DNA from: Verrucomicrobiota bacterium
GTDB lineage: Bacteria > Verrucomicrobiota > Verrucomicrobiia > Opitutales > UBA953
Assembly: GCA_016871415.1 (NCBI GenBank)
Contig: VHDL01000001.1
Location: 124,001-188,000 of the forward strand
DNA length: 64,000 bases
Reading direction: 5' to 3'
Shown: positions 47,032-58,350 of the stretch, one piece after another
How positions within the stretch are numbered: the stretch's first letter is position 1
Layout: each line of letters begins with the position of its first letter
Translations under genes and position numbers: made by a program
Notes under the pieces: generated by a model
Seen by the model: the letters and a program-made list of their open reading frames with translations, nothing else
Told to the model about the DNA's origin: nothing
Databases searched by the model: none

Positions 47032-48126
47032 TCAGAGTCGGGCGAGAATCGCCGCGCCCATGGCCTTCGTGCCCACGGACTTCCCGCCGCCGGCGATGTC
47101 CGCGGTGCGGATGCCCTCGGCGATGGTCTTCTCGACCGCGCGTTCGATGGCCTTGGCCTCGGCCTCGAGGCCGAAGGAGTGACGCAGCATGAGGGCGGCG
47201 GAGAGGATCTGCGCGCAGGGGTTAGCCTTGTCCTGGCCGGCGATGTCGGGGGCGGTGCCGCCCGAAGGCTCATAGAGGCCGTAACCGTAGCCGTGGCGGT
47301 TGCGGTTTGCCCCGAGGGAGGCGGAGGCCATCATGCCCAGCGAGCCGCAGACCACCGCCATCTCGTCGGAAAGGATGTCGCCGAACATGTTCTCGGTGAG
47401 AAGCACGTCGAACTGCGACGGACGGAGCACCAGCTGCATCGCGGCGTTGTCGATGTACATGAAAGACAGCGTCACGTCCGGCGCGGCGGCCTTGACGCGC
47501 TCGGCCACGACCTTGCGCCAGAGCACCGAGGTCTGGAGGACATTGGCCTTGTCGACGAGGGTGATGTGCTTGCGGCGGGCGCGGGCGGTGGCGATGGCAA
47601 CGTCGGTGATGCGCTCGATCTCCGACTTGCGGTAGACCATGGTGTCGACGGCCTCGATGTCGCCGCCGTCGAGGTCCTTGGTAGACTTTGGTCCGAAGTA
47701 CAGGCCACCGGTCAGCTCACGGATGCAGACCATGTCCACGCCTTCGGGGATGCGGTCCGGCCGAATCGGCGAGGTGTCGATGAGGTTCTTGAGCAGCAGG
47801 CCGGGGCGGACGTTGGCGTAGAGGGTGAAGTGCTTGCGGAGGGGCAAGAGGGAGGCGCGCTCAGGCTGCTCGGCAGGCGGCAGTTTCTCCCACTTGGGAC
47901 CGCCGACGGAGCCGAACAGGATGGCATCGGCCGCGCGGCAGGCCTCGAGGGTCGGGTCAGGCAGGGCCTTGCCGTGGTGGTCGATGCCGGCTCCGCCCAC
48001 GTCGTGCGTCGAGTGCTCCAGGGAGTGTCCCGAGCGCTTCAGCACCGCCTCGAGGACGGGCAGGGCGGCGGCCATCACTTCGGGCCCGATGTAATCTCCG
48101 GGCAGGACTGCGATCTTCAGGTTCAT
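47032..48126 (-). CDS. leuB: 3-Isopropylmalate dehydrogenase
   Basis: The 364-residue enzyme oxidises and decarboxylates 3-isopropylmalate in leucine synthesis. Motifs are AVLPGDYIGPEVMAAALPVL, LLPLRKHFTLYANVRP with the substrate Arg residues, CIRELTGGLYFGPKS, and FGDILSDEMAVVCGSLGMM with the Mg-binding Asp. GYGLYEPSGGTAPDIAGQ binds NAD. No leuA, leuC or leuD lies in the window. It is divergent from the epimerase gene, with 135 bases between them. Confidence 0.96.
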   Translation of the reverse strand: MNLKIAVLPGDYIGPEVMAAALPVLEAVLKRSGHSLEHSTHDVGGAGIDHHGKALPDPTLEACRAADAILFGSVGGPKWEKLPPAEQPERASLLPLRKHFTLYANVRPGLLLKNLIDTSPIRPDRIPEGVDMVCIRELTGGLYFGPKSTKDLDGGDIEAVDTMVYRKSEIERITDVAIATARARRKHITLVDKANVLQTSVLWRKVVAERVKAAAPDVTLSFMYIDNAAMQLVLRPSQFDVLLTENMFGDILSDEMAVVCGSLGMMASASLGANRNRHGYGYGLYEPSGGTAPDIAGQDKANPCAQILSAALMLRHSFGLEAEAKAIERAVEKTIAEGIRTADIAGGGKSVGTKAMGAAILARL

Positions 48127-48261
48127 GGGAGCGGACGGGGAGTAAAGATGAGCAACGGGCTTCTCGGCAAGGACAAGCGGATGGCATGGAACGCCGAAAA
48201 ATCCAACCCCAAGGCGGTTGTCTTCCGGGGCGGGCGCCGCTTAGTCTGCGCCCCTCTCCTC

Positions 48262-49521
48262 ATGAGCGTAGCCCCTCTCGTCATCGGCAAATTCTCCCTC
48301 GGCATGGGCGACCGCTTCGCCCACGAGGCCGAGGCCCAGCTCGCCGCCTGCCTCGGAGCCAAGAAGCTCGGCGTCGAGATTGTGCCGGTCTGGAACAAGT
48401 CCAACCGCGAGCACAATATCATCGGCTCCGAGCCGACCAGCACCCGCGCCGCGGCTGACGCCGCCGTGAAGGCCCTCGGCTGGACCGCCCCCTACTTTCT
48501 CGACGCCGACCACATTGGCCTGAAGACCGTCGACCGATTCGTGGGCGTCTCGGACTTCTTCACCATCGACGTCGCCGACTTCATCGCGCAGCCGGCCGAC
48601 CCCGCCGCGGTCAAGGCCTTCGTCGACCGCCACCCTGAGCTCGTGGGCACAATCACCCTCGCCGGCATCGACCGTCCGTTCACGACCACGAGCGCCGACG
48701 TCGAGCGCACGGCCGCCAAGTTCCTGCTGGCCGTCCAGGAAGCCGGCAAGGTCTACCGCCACATCGCCGCCGTGAAGGGCGTCGGCCGCTTCGTCCCCGA
48801 GATCTCGATGGACGAGACGGACAGCCCCCAGACGCCGCCCGAGCTGCTCGTCATCCTCGCCGCCATCGCTGACGAAGGCGTGCCGATTCAGACGATTGCA
48901 CCGAAGTTCACCGGCCGTTTCAACAAGGGCGTCGACTACGTCGGCGACCTCGCCCAGTTCGAGCGTGAGTTCAACGATGACCTCTGCGTCATCGCCCACG
49001 CGGTGAAGAATTACGGCCTCCCCGCCAACCTGAAGCTCTCCGTGCACAGCGGCAGCGACAAGTTCTCCATCTATCCGGCCATCCGCCGCGCGCTCGCCAA
49101 GCGCGGCGCCGGCGTGCACGTGAAGACCGCGGGCACGACCTGGCTCGAGGAAGTCATCGGCCTCGCCGAAGCCGGCGGCGCCGGCCTGGCCCTCGCCAAG
49201 GAGATCTACGCCGAAGCCTTGTCCCACACGGACGAGCTCTGCCAGCCCTACGCGACTGTCATCGACATCGACCGAGCCAAGCTCCCGGCCGCCGCCGTCG
49301 TCAATGGTTGGACCGGCGAGCAGTTCGTCGGCGCCCTGCGACACGACCAGACGAACCCGCTCTACAACGCCCACATCCGCCAGCTCATCCACGTCGGCTT
49401 CAAGGTCGCCGCCAGGATGGGCCCGCGCTATCTCGAGCAGCTCAAGGCCTGCCGCGCGTCCTGCGCGCGCAATGTGACCGGCAACCTCTTCGACCGCCAC
49501 ATCAGGCCGCTCTTCCTGTGA
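48262..49521 (+). CDS. uxaE: Tagaturonate epimerase family protein
   Basis: The 419-residue protein matches the UxaE family as I know it: IGKFSLGMGDRFAHEAEAQL, EIVPVWNKSNREHNIIGSEP, FLDADHIGLKTVDRF and APKFTGRFNKGVDYVGDL, with several His/Asp that could bind metal. UxaE interconverts tagaturonate and fructuronate in hexuronate breakdown, bypassing the usual UxuB/UxaB route. No other uronate gene is adjacent, so the exact substrate is inferred. ATG 48262 follows the family start; the frame is open far upstream but overlaps leuB. Confidence 0.8.
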   Translation: MSVAPLVIGKFSLGMGDRFAHEAEAQLAACLGAKKLGVEIVPVWNKSNREHNIIGSEPTSTRAAADAAVKALGWTAPYFLDADHIGLKTVDRFVGVSDFFTIDVADFIAQPADPAAVKAFVDRHPELVGTITLAGIDRPFTTTSADVERTAAKFLLAVQEAGKVYRHIAAVKGVGRFVPEISMDETDSPQTPPELLVILAAIADEGVPIQTIAPKFTGRFNKGVDYVGDLAQFEREFNDDLCVIAHAVKNYGLPANLKLSVHSGSDKFSIYPAIRRALAKRGAGVHVKTAGTTWLEEVIGLAEAGGAGLALAKEIYAEALSHTDELCQPYATVIDIDRAKLPAAAVVNGWTGEQFVGALRHDQTNPLYNAHIRQLIHVGFKVAARMGPRYLEQLKACRASCARNVTGNLFDRHIRPLFL

Positions 49522-49940
49522 GCGGCGGGACCTCAACGAGCCGGGGTTCAGCGCTGACCGTCTGCCTGACCGGCGGACTCATCGCCTTCGCCCTTGCGCT
49601 GGTCGGGCTGATTCCGGAAAGCGATTTCTCGGTCAAGGAGCCGCTGGATATCATCAAACTGGTCTTCGTCCTCGCGCCGGCTTTCCCGTTTCTCCTGCTC
49701 GCCGGCGTCGCGGCGATGCTGAAAGATCGGTTCCTCCTGACCGGGACAACCGTCATCGCCGTCCTCCTTATCCTGAGCTGCGGATTCTACCTGGCGGCGC
49801 AGGCCGAGCATCGGGTCCGGCCAGACGGCGCGAATCATGCGCTCGCCTACCTGATCGTGCCGTTCCTCCAGGTGCCGGCCGCTTTTACGGCCCTCGGCGT
49901 CCTCGCGATCTGGCACGCCTTGCTTGGTCGTCGGGCTTGA
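49518..49940 (+). CDS. Small four-helix membrane protein
   Basis: The 140-residue protein has about four hydrophobic segments (LTVCLTGGLIAFALALVGLI, IIKLVFVLAPAFPFLLLAG, LLTGTTVIAVLLILSCGFYL and the C-terminal LIVPFLQVPAAFTALGVLAI). I do not recognise the family. Its GTG start overlaps the epimerase stop (GTGA at 49518-49521), so it is translationally coupled and probably co-transcribed. Confidence 0.6.
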   Translation: MSGGTSTSRGSALTVCLTGGLIAFALALVGLIPESDFSVKEPLDIIKLVFVLAPAFPFLLLAGVAAMLKDRFLLTGTTVIAVLLILSCGFYLAAQAEHRVRPDGANHALAYLIVPFLQVPAAFTALGVLAIWHALLGRRA

Positions 49941-49945
49941 ACGAA

Positions 49946-50008
49946 GCCAGCGCGGGGTCAGATTGCTTCTGACTGCATTCAATCGGAAGCGGTTCGACCC
50001 GCACTGGC
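49946..50008. repeat. 63-base near-perfect hairpin between convergent genes
   Basis: GCCAG and CTGGC form the outer pair. Inside, GCGGGGTC pairs with GACCCGC (one bulge) and GATTGCTTC with GGAAGCGGTT (G-U pairs). It could be a bidirectional terminator or a REP-like unit. Confidence 0.5.
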
Positions 50009-50047
50009 TGGTCTTTGGGGGCGCGGTGATGTCGCTCCGCCTGACCC

Positions 50048-50611
50048 TCAGGAGATCCCTGCCGCCGTCTTGAAGGCCTCGATCGCCGGCTTTGCGGCCT
50101 CGTAGGCCTCCACGTAGGCATCAAGGGCCGCATCGTAGGCGGCCAGCGTCTCCTTGGCCTCGCTCGAACGGCGGGCCGAGATGCGCTGGGCGTCATTGAA
50201 GTCTCCCTTAGCTTTGTCGAGCAAGCGCTTCTTGGCCGTCTTTTGTCTGCGAGCCGCGCTGTCATAGGCCTTCTCGGCCTTCTGCAGGTCCGTCTTGGCG
50301 CGCTGAAGCGCCTTGTCCACGAGCGTTGAAGTGTCCTCCGCCCTCACGGCCTGCTCGCGGGCCGTTCGCGCGGCCGAATGCAGCTTAACCAGCTGGGGCA
50401 GCTTGGCGTCGTCGATGGCCTTGTTCAGGTCCGCCGTGACAATCGACTTCACCTTGATTTGCTTAAGTTCGAAGAAGGCCAGCGAGTATTCCGCTCCCGG
50501 CGCGCCTTCGACGGTCATGCGCGGAGGGCCGGGCGGCAGCTCCCTCGCCTGTTGGGCTTGAAGTGCGGTAGCGACCAGAAGGGTCGCCCCTAAGATGAGG
50601 GTGTCTCGCAT
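50048..50611 (-). CDS. Secreted coiled-coil protein of unknown function
   Basis: The 187-residue protein has a signal peptide (MRDTLILGATLLVATALQAQ), a short region rich in Pro, then a long helical stretch (about 65-170) rich in Ala, Lys and Arg with coiled-coil character (QRAKTDLQKAEKAYDSAARR). I do not recognise a family. ATG 50611 gives a clean signal peptide; a GTG nine bases upstream is also in frame. It is convergent with the epimerase-linked membrane gene. Confidence 0.55.
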   Translation of the reverse strand: MRDTLILGATLLVATALQAQQARELPPGPPRMTVEGAPGAEYSLAFFELKQIKVKSIVTADLNKAIDDAKLPQLVKLHSAARTAREQAVRAEDTSTLVDKALQRAKTDLQKAEKAYDSAARRQKTAKKRLLDKAKGDFNDAQRISARRSSEAKETLAAYDAALDAYVEAYEAAKPAIEAFKTAAGIS

Positions 50612-50666
50612 GGGGACCACTTTACTAAAAGAAAAAGCCTCCGCGTAAAGCCCAGAGAGGCCCCGG

Positions 50667-51674
50667 TCAGCGGGCGGCTCGGTCCCGTGCCCAGGCCTCG
50701 GCGAAATAGGTCAGGATGAGGTCGGCGCCGGCCCTGCGGATGCCCAGCAGGCTCTCGTCCCGCGTGGCACGGAGGTCCAGCCAGCCTTTCTCCGCGGCGG
50801 CGTGCAGGGCGGCGTATTCGCCGGACACCTGGTAGGCGGCCACGGGCAGGCTGGTCGCGTTGCGCAGGTCGCGGATGATGTCCAGGTAGGGGCCGGCCGG
50901 CTTGACCATGAGGATGTCGGCGCCTTCGGCGGCGTCGAGGGCCGCCTCGCGAGCGGCCTCGCGGCGGTTGGCGGGATCCATCTGGTAGCTGGCCTTCGAA
51001 ATCGGAGCGTCGCCCGCCCCGCGCACGCTTCCCACGGCGTCACGGAAGGGTCCGTAGAAGGCCGAGGCGTATTTGGCGGAGTAGGCGAGGATGCCGGCGC
51101 TGTGGCGGCCCGCGGCGTCGAGTCCGGCCCGGATTGCCTTCACGCGCCCGTCCATCATGTCGGAGGGCGCCACGAAGTCCGCCCCCGCCTGCGCGGTGAG
51201 CAGCGACATCTTCACGAGCGACTCGACCGTGCGGTCATTGTCGACGTCGGTGCCGGCGGCGTTCAGCACGCCGTCGTGACCGTGGGTGGTGTAAGGGTCC
51301 AGGGCGATGTCGGCGAAGATCACCGTGCCGGGGGACTTGGACTTCACCTCGCGGACGGCCCGCAGCGCCAGGTTCGACGGATTGAGGGCCTCGGCGCCTT
51401 CTGCGGTCTTGCGCGAAGGGTCGACTTTGGGGAAGAGGGCCACGCCGCGCACCCCGAGCAGCAGGAGCTGCGCGCACTTGGCTCCCAACGAAGCCAGAGG
51501 CACGCGGCTGATGCCCGGAAGGGAGGCGATGGGCTCGGGGGTCTCGCCCTCGGTCACGAAGATCGGCTGGATGAGATGCCGGGGCTCGAGGACGGTCTCG
51601 GAGAGCATCGCCCGGATGCCGTCGCTGGCACGCAGGCGCCGGGGGCGTTCAGGCTGGTCGAGGTGTTCCGTCAT
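50667..51674 (-). CDS. hemB: Delta-aminolevulinic acid dehydratase (porphobilinogen synthase)
   Basis: The 335-residue TIM-barrel enzyme joins two 5-aminolevulinates. The catalytic lysines lie in LAYSAKYASAFYGPFRDA and ILMVKPAGPYLDII. The metal loop reads ALDPYTTHGHDG, that is, the cysteines of zinc-type enzymes are replaced by Asp/Thr, which marks the Mg-dependent class. VAAYQVSGEYAALHAAAE closes the active site. It acts after HemL in the C5 haem pathway. It is divergent from dnaK. Confidence 0.97.
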   Translation of the reverse strand: MTEHLDQPERPRRLRASDGIRAMLSETVLEPRHLIQPIFVTEGETPEPIASLPGISRVPLASLGAKCAQLLLLGVRGVALFPKVDPSRKTAEGAEALNPSNLALRAVREVKSKSPGTVIFADIALDPYTTHGHDGVLNAAGTDVDNDRTVESLVKMSLLTAQAGADFVAPSDMMDGRVKAIRAGLDAAGRHSAGILAYSAKYASAFYGPFRDAVGSVRGAGDAPISKASYQMDPANRREAAREAALDAAEGADILMVKPAGPYLDIIRDLRNATSLPVAAYQVSGEYAALHAAAEKGWLDLRATRDESLLGIRRAGADLILTYFAEAWARDRAAR

Positions 51675-51764
51675 CGGAGGGTTTGGATAGCCCTCCGACC
51701 CCCTCAGGGCAACGGCGAAGCCCGTTCAGGGGTCCCGGGGCAGGGTGGGACAGTTTGTCAGGAT

Positions 51765-51795
51765 GACCTCGGTGGCACAGCGTCAGGCCGAGGTC
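51765..51795 (+). promoter_or_regulatory. Hairpin in the dnaK upstream region
   Basis: GACCTCGG and CCGAGGTC are exact inverted copies around a 15-base loop, 95 bases before the dnaK start. It is not the CIRCE element. It may be an operator, a leader hairpin or chance. Confidence 0.3.
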
Positions 51796-51889
51796 CGTCG
51801 GTCAAAAACCCCAATAAAAGCTGTGCTTGGCCTTGGCACATCCCCTGCCTCTTAGGGGGCATCAACCACTCGGCAAAGCCCACCCTCTA

Positions 51890-53818
<1,929 letters not shown>

Positions 53819-53835
53819 GCGTAGCAAAGCTACGC
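53819..53835. terminator. Short hairpin after dnaK
   Basis: GCGTAGC and GCTACGC pair perfectly around AAA directly after the dnaK stop. A GC-rich stretch with GGCCTGGGCCAGGG follows before the convergent antiporter gene. Confidence 0.5.
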
Positions 53836-53914
53836 AGGGACATGGCCTGGGCCAGGGCTGGCCAGCTAGGCGAAACGATTGAAGGGCCGGGATCGCGAGA
53901 CTCCGGCTCTCTGT

Positions 53915-55516
53915 TCAGGTCCTGCCCGTCGCGACGTCGGTGATGTCGTCCGCCGCCGAGCTGTCCTCGCTGATCACGGTAAAATCCGTGCCGGACACGA
54001 GGTCGCCGGACATGCCCTCCATCAGGCGCACCGCGATGCGCAGGCCGGGCATGCGCTTGGCGAGTCCGTGCAGGAGGGGGCTGGCGTCGGCGATGGCGCA
54101 GCACACCAGGAGCGACCCCGCCTGCGAAAGGCCGGCCTCGTTGAGCACTTCGAGCGAACCGCCATCGCCGCAGAGCGCCCGCACGCCGGCCTTCTGGAGC
54201 TCCTTCACGAGCATGATGTCGCTGTCGACCACGGTGACGGGCACGCCCTTCTCCTTGAGCTCGGCGTGCACGCGACGGCCGACGTCGCCGTAGCCGACGA
54301 CGATGGCGTGGCCCGGGGCGGGCGCCTGCGTTTCGGAGAGCCGCGTGGCCGCGCGCCGGATCCGCTGCCGCAGGCGACGGTAGACGCTCGGGGTGAGCGC
54401 AATCGAGGCCATGGCGGCCGCCACGAGCCCGTTCCATACGGAGTCGCCGATGAGTCCCAGCGCCCGGGCCGAGGCCCCGAGGACGAAGGTGAACTCGCCG
54501 ATCTGCCCCAGCGCTGAACCGACCTGCAGGCCGGTACCCTTGGGTTCGCCCGCCAGCCTGGAAAGGAGCGCGGCGACGGCCGGCTTACCCGCGGCGACGA
54601 TGGTGAAGATTACGACGGCCGGCAACGGGTCCTTAAGGAGCAGCGCGGGGTCGAACAGCAGGCCGACTGAGACGAAGAAGAGTACCGAGAAGGCGTCGCG
54701 CATCGGCAGGGCCTCCGCGGCGGCCCTCGCTGAGAAATTTGACCGGGCGACGACGAGCCCGGCTAGGAACGCCCCCAGCGCGACGGAGACGCCAAAGAAC
54801 TTCGAAGCCAGCAGGGCCATCCCCGGTGCGATGGCGAGGGTGGCCAGCATGAAGAGCTCGCGCGAGCGCGTCTCGTTCACGCGGGCGAGGATCCAGGGGA
54901 TGACCTTGCCGCCCAGGAAGATCGCCAGTGCGGCGCAGAGCGCGACTTTGCCCGCCGCCGCCAGGAGCGGGAGTCCGAGCGCCGCCAGGTCCCGCGTGCC
55001 GTGCTCGGCGAGGACGGGCAGGGCAACGATGAGCAGGACGGTGAAGAGGTCCTCGGCCACGACCCATCCGACCGCGATGTGTCCGGCCCGGGTCGAGAGG
55101 TCGCGGTTGTCCGAAAGGACGCGCATGAGCACCACGGTGCTTGCTACGGAGGCGGCCAGGCCAGCCACGATGGCCTGGCTCTCCTCGACGCCCGCCGCGC
55201 TCAGGGCGATGGCGGTCATGAGGGTGGTGCAGCAGCTGGTGAGCAGGGCGCCGGGCACGGCGACTTTCCATACGGCCGCCAGTTCCTGCAGGTGGAACTT
55301 CAGTCCGACGCCGAACATGAGCAGGATGATGCCGATCTCGGCGAACTGTTCGGCGACGCGGCCGTCCGCCTCCAAGCCCGGGGTGTGCGGGCCGACGGCC
55401 ACGCCCGCCAACAGGTAGCCGACGATGGGGGAGAGTCCGACGCGGTGGGCGAGGTAGCCGAGCAACAGGGCGGCGGCCATGCCGCCCGCGAACGTGATGA
55501 CGATCTCGTTTCCCAT
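53915..55516 (-). CDS. KefB/YbaL-type cation:proton antiporter with TrkA-N domain
   Basis: The 533-residue protein has about 12 transmembrane segments of the CPA2 family ([59 protein letters not shown]) and a C-terminal RCK/TrkA-N domain from about residue 400 ([19 protein letters not shown]). It probably exchanges K+ or Na+ for protons under control of a nucleotide ligand. It is most like YbaL/KefB, but the ion cannot be read from sequence. It is convergent with dnaK and divergent from hemL. Confidence 0.88.
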   Translation of the reverse strand: MGNEIVITFAGGMAAALLLGYLAHRVGLSPIVGYLLAGVAVGPHTPGLEADGRVAEQFAEIGIILLMFGVGLKFHLQELAAVWKVAVPGALLTSCCTTLMTAIALSAAGVEESQAIVAGLAASVASTVVLMRVLSDNRDLSTRAGHIAVGWVVAEDLFTVLLIVALPVLAEHGTRDLAALGLPLLAAAGKVALCAALAIFLGGKVIPWILARVNETRSRELFMLATLAIAPGMALLASKFFGVSVALGAFLAGLVVARSNFSARAAAEALPMRDAFSVLFFVSVGLLFDPALLLKDPLPAVVIFTIVAAGKPAVAALLSRLAGEPKGTGLQVGSALGQIGEFTFVLGASARALGLIGDSVWNGLVAAAMASIALTPSVYRRLRQRIRRAATRLSETQAPAPGHAIVVGYGDVGRRVHAELKEKGVPVTVVDSDIMLVKELQKAGVRALCGDGGSLEVLNEAGLSQAGSLLVCCAIADASPLLHGLAKRMPGLRIAVRLMEGMSGDLVSGTDFTVISEDSSAADDITDVATGRT

Positions 55517-55609
55517 GCCTGCTCGGTAATCCGTTTTCCGCAGTCGTCAATCGCCGTGGTCATGCCGTCGGCGCTTGCCCCTGCACGGGAGGGCGCTACC
55601 TCTGTCTGC

Positions 55610-56887
55610 GTGAACACTTCGGAGCAGCTCTTCCAGCGGGCCCTCGCGATGATTCCCGGCGGGGTCAACTCGCCGGTCCGCGCCTTCCGTTCGGTCGGGG
55701 GCACGCCCTTCTTCACGAAGTCGGCCAATGGCGCCCGGCTGACGACGGCCGACGGCCAGGAGCTGGTGGACTTCGTCCTGACCTGGGGTCCGGCCATCCA
55801 CGGCCATAACGACCCGGACATCCGCGCGGCGGTCCGCGAGGCCCTCGACCGCGGCACGAGCTTCGGCACCCCGAACCCGCTCGAGGTCGAGATGGCCGAG
55901 CTCATCCTGTCCTGCGTCCCCGCAGTGAAGAAGGTCCGCATGACCAGCAGCGGCACGGAGGCGACCATGTCGGCCATCCGCCTCGCCCGCGGCCACACGG
56001 GCCGTCACAAGATCATCAAGTTCTCAGGCTGCTACCACGGGCACGTCGATTCGCTGCTGGTGAAGGCTGGCTCCGGCGCCCTCACGCAGGGTAATCCCGA
56101 TTCCGCCGGCGTCACGCCCGGTACCGCTGCCGACACGCTCATCGCGGAATACAACAATCTCCCGGCGCTCTCCGCGCTCTTTGACCTCAACCAAGGCCAG
56201 ATCGCCGGCCTGATCGTCGAGCCGTTCCCGGCCAACGTCGGCCTGATCCTCCCGGACGCGGGTTTCCTCGCCGGTCTCCGCGAACTCTGCACGAAGCACG
56301 GCACGGTGCTCATCTTCGACGAGGTGATGACGGGCTTCCGCCTCTCCCTCGCGGGCACGCAGGGCCTGCATGACGTCGTCCCGGACCTCGTCTGCATGGG
56401 CAAGATCATCGGCGGCGGGCTCCCGGTCGGCGCCTTCGGCGGCAAGGCCGAGATTATGGACAAGCTCGCCCCGCTCGGTCCGGTCTATCAGGCCGGCACG
56501 CTCTCGGGCAATCCGCTTGCCATGGCCGCCGGCCTCGCGTCCGTCCGTAAATTGAAGGCCCTCAATCCGTTTGCGCGGCTCGACGTTCTCGGCCGCCGGG
56601 TGCGCGACGCGCTCCTCGGCGCCGCGCAGGCCAAGGGCATCCCGCTGCAGGTCCCGCAGGTGGGTTCGATGTTCTCGCTCTTCTTCAACGCGCAGAGGGT
56701 CCGCAACTACGACCAGGCGGTCGCCTCGAACGGCGACCTCTACCGCAAGGTGTTCCGCACGGCCCTCGACAAGGGCGTCTACCTCGCGCCCTCGCCTTAC
56801 GAGACCGCGTTCATCTCCACCGCCCACGAGGGCAGGGACATCGACCTGGCCTGCGAGGTCCTCGACGCCGCCGTGCGCGCGCTCTGA
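55610..56887 (+). CDS. hemL: Glutamate-1-semialdehyde 2,1-aminomutase
   Basis: The 425-residue PLP enzyme makes 5-aminolevulinate in the C5 haem pathway. Motifs are [72 protein letters not shown] and [18 protein letters not shown] with Lys265 as the PLP lysine. The start is GTG 55610 ([10 protein letters not shown]), giving the usual length; ATG 55562 would add 16 unlike residues. It precedes proC by two bases. Together with hemB it shows that this organism uses glutamate-derived haem synthesis. Confidence 0.96.
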   Translation: MNTSEQLFQRALAMIPGGVNSPVRAFRSVGGTPFFTKSANGARLTTADGQELVDFVLTWGPAIHGHNDPDIRAAVREALDRGTSFGTPNPLEVEMAELILSCVPAVKKVRMTSSGTEATMSAIRLARGHTGRHKIIKFSGCYHGHVDSLLVKAGSGALTQGNPDSAGVTPGTAADTLIAEYNNLPALSALFDLNQGQIAGLIVEPFPANVGLILPDAGFLAGLRELCTKHGTVLIFDEVMTGFRLSLAGTQGLHDVVPDLVCMGKIIGGGLPVGAFGGKAEIMDKLAPLGPVYQAGTLSGNPLAMAAGLASVRKLKALNPFARLDVLGRRVRDALLGAAQAKGIPLQVPQVGSMFSLFFNAQRVRNYDQAVASNGDLYRKVFRTALDKGVYLAPSPYETAFISTAHEGRDIDLACEVLDAAVRAL

Positions 56888-56889
56888 CC

Positions 56890-57693
56890 ATGCCGAAGCT
56901 CGCTTTCATCGGTTCAGGCAGGATGGCCGGCGCGATCGTCCAGGGTCTGCTCCGCTCCAAGGCCTGCCGTCCGGCGGACATCGCGATCATCGGGGGTCCG
57001 GACGCGACGGCGGCCGATCTAGCCAAGGCCACGGGCGTGCGCGTCGCGAAGGGTCCTGAGGACCTGCTCGAGGGCGCCGACGCGGTCGTGCTGGCCTGCA
57101 AGCCGCAGCAGTTCGAAGGTCTGGATGAACGCTACGGCCCCCTCTCGGAGGGCAAGCTGGTGCTTTCCATCCTCGCCGGCACGCGCCTCGAAACAATCGG
57201 GCGGTTCTTCGACGTCGCGCGCAACGTGGTCCGCGCCATGCCCAACACGCCCGGCGCCATCGGCCGGGGCGTCACGGCCCGCTGCTCCGCGGTCCCGCTG
57301 ACGCCTGAGGACGCGCGTCTGGTCGGATCGTTGCTCTCCGGTCTCGGCCAAGTCGTCGAGCTGCCCGAGTCGATGTTCGACGCCGTCACGGCGGTCTCGG
57401 GCAGCGGCCCGGGATTCTTCTTCGAGTACGTCGCGGCCTACGAACAGGCTGCCGTCTCCCTGGGTTTCACGCCCGAACAGGCCAGGCTGCTCGTGAGGCG
57501 CACGTTTGAGGGGTCGCTCGCCCTGCTCGAAAGCACGGGCGACACGCCCGACAACCTGCGTGTGCAGGTGACCTCTCCCGGCGGCACGACCAAGGCCGGA
57601 CTCGACGCGCTCGCCTCCGCCAAGTTCCGCGAGGCCGTCGCCGCCGCCCTCATCGCTGCCAAGAAGCGGGGTGAGGAGCTGGGGAAGAAGTGA
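56890..57693 (+). CDS. proC: Pyrroline-5-carboxylate reductase
   Basis: The 267-residue enzyme reduces P5C to proline. It begins LAFIGSGRMAGAIVQGLLRS (Rossmann GxGxMA), has VVRAMPNTPGAIGRGVTA, and the C-terminal signature VTSPGGTTKAGLDALASAKF with the dimer helices around VSGSGPGFFFEYVAAYEQAA. It follows hemL by two bases, so it is probably in the same transcript. Confidence 0.96.
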   Translation: MPKLAFIGSGRMAGAIVQGLLRSKACRPADIAIIGGPDATAADLAKATGVRVAKGPEDLLEGADAVVLACKPQQFEGLDERYGPLSEGKLVLSILAGTRLETIGRFFDVARNVVRAMPNTPGAIGRGVTARCSAVPLTPEDARLVGSLLSGLGQVVELPESMFDAVTAVSGSGPGFFFEYVAAYEQAAVSLGFTPEQARLLVRRTFEGSLALLESTGDTPDNLRVQVTSPGGTTKAGLDALASAKFREAVAAALIAAKKRGEELGKK

Positions 57694-57695
57694 GG

Positions 57696-57716
57696 GCGTC
57701 CGCCGGAGGCGGACGC
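57696..57716. terminator. Perfect hairpin between proC and the convergent membrane gene
   Basis: GCGTCCGCC and GGCGGACGC form nine pairs around GGA, starting three bases after the proC stop. It has no U-tract but lies between convergent genes. Confidence 0.6.
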
Positions 57717-57726
57717 AGGGTCGGGT

Positions 57727-58212
57727 TCAGCCGATCGGTTGATTCACCCGACGCCAGAGGTCCCAGGTGTTGAGTCCCGCCAGCGGGACGAGCCCGAACG
57801 CCAGGACCGACAGGAACGACATGGCGGGATGGATGAAGACGCATCCGAGGGTGAGCTGACCCCAGGGTTCGGTCGGCTTAGCCAAGATCCAGCAAAACTG
57901 GGCGTAGAGGAAGCCGTAGAGGGTCGCGCCGATCAGCAGCGCCAACGGACCCCACAGGAACAGCGTCTTGGCGCTACGTCCTTTGAGAAACCGGCGGAAG
58001 AGCGCGGTGATGGCCACGCCGGTCAGGCTGCTCGCGATCAGCATGGCGAAGCAGACGCCCCACTGCATCGGATACGCTCTGAAGTTCTCCGGACCGTCGT
58101 AGTGATTGAACAGAGGGGTCGGGTTCATGATGATGATCGGTACGAGCGACCACAGCGCGCCGTAGAGGAGGCCCAGGCGGTGGTTCTTCCAGTGCGCGAT
58201 CAGCTTTTCCAT
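57727..58212 (-). CDS. Four-helix membrane protein of unknown function
   Basis: The 161-residue protein has about four transmembrane segments (LLYGALWSLVPIIIMNPTPL, WGVCFAMLIASSLTGVAITAL, LFLWGPLALLIGATLYGFLY and a C-terminal PAMSFLSVLAFGLVPLAG). The N terminus is Lys/His-rich (MEKLIAHWKNHR). I do not recognise a family. The ATG at 58212 is the only convenient start. It stands alone between the proC operon and the sulfatase cluster. Confidence 0.6.
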   Translation of the reverse strand: MEKLIAHWKNHRLGLLYGALWSLVPIIIMNPTPLFNHYDGPENFRAYPMQWGVCFAMLIASSLTGVAITALFRRFLKGRSAKTLFLWGPLALLIGATLYGFLYAQFCWILAKPTEPWGQLTLGCVFIHPAMSFLSVLAFGLVPLAGLNTWDLWRRVNQPIG

Positions 58213-58316
58213 GGAATGAATCTAGCCTCGGCCCCGATGCCGGGCGAGCGTCGTAAATGAGTCCCAAATGCCAGAAGGCGCCCTTATCCCGGCAGGGAGG
58301 CGACGCCTAATCGGCT

Positions 58317-58350
58317 GATGGGCAGGGCGTTCAGGCGTCCCCGGCCCATC
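58317..58350 (-). terminator. Hairpin at the end of the sulfatase cluster
   Basis: GATGGGC and GCCCATC form seven pairs, with a smaller GC stem inside, ending directly at the second sulfatase stop on the minus strand. No U-tract is obvious. Confidence 0.35.

Noticed and set aside
47179-48261. N-terminal extension of the epimerase frame over leuB
   Set aside because: The extension is the antisense of leuB; the family start is the ATG at 48262.
51675-51889. CIRCE element or sigma-32 promoter upstream of dnaK
   Set aside because: I looked for TTAGCACTC/GAGTGCTAA and for CTTGAA...CCCCAT; only loose matches such as CTTGG...CATCCCCT are present, too weak to annotate.
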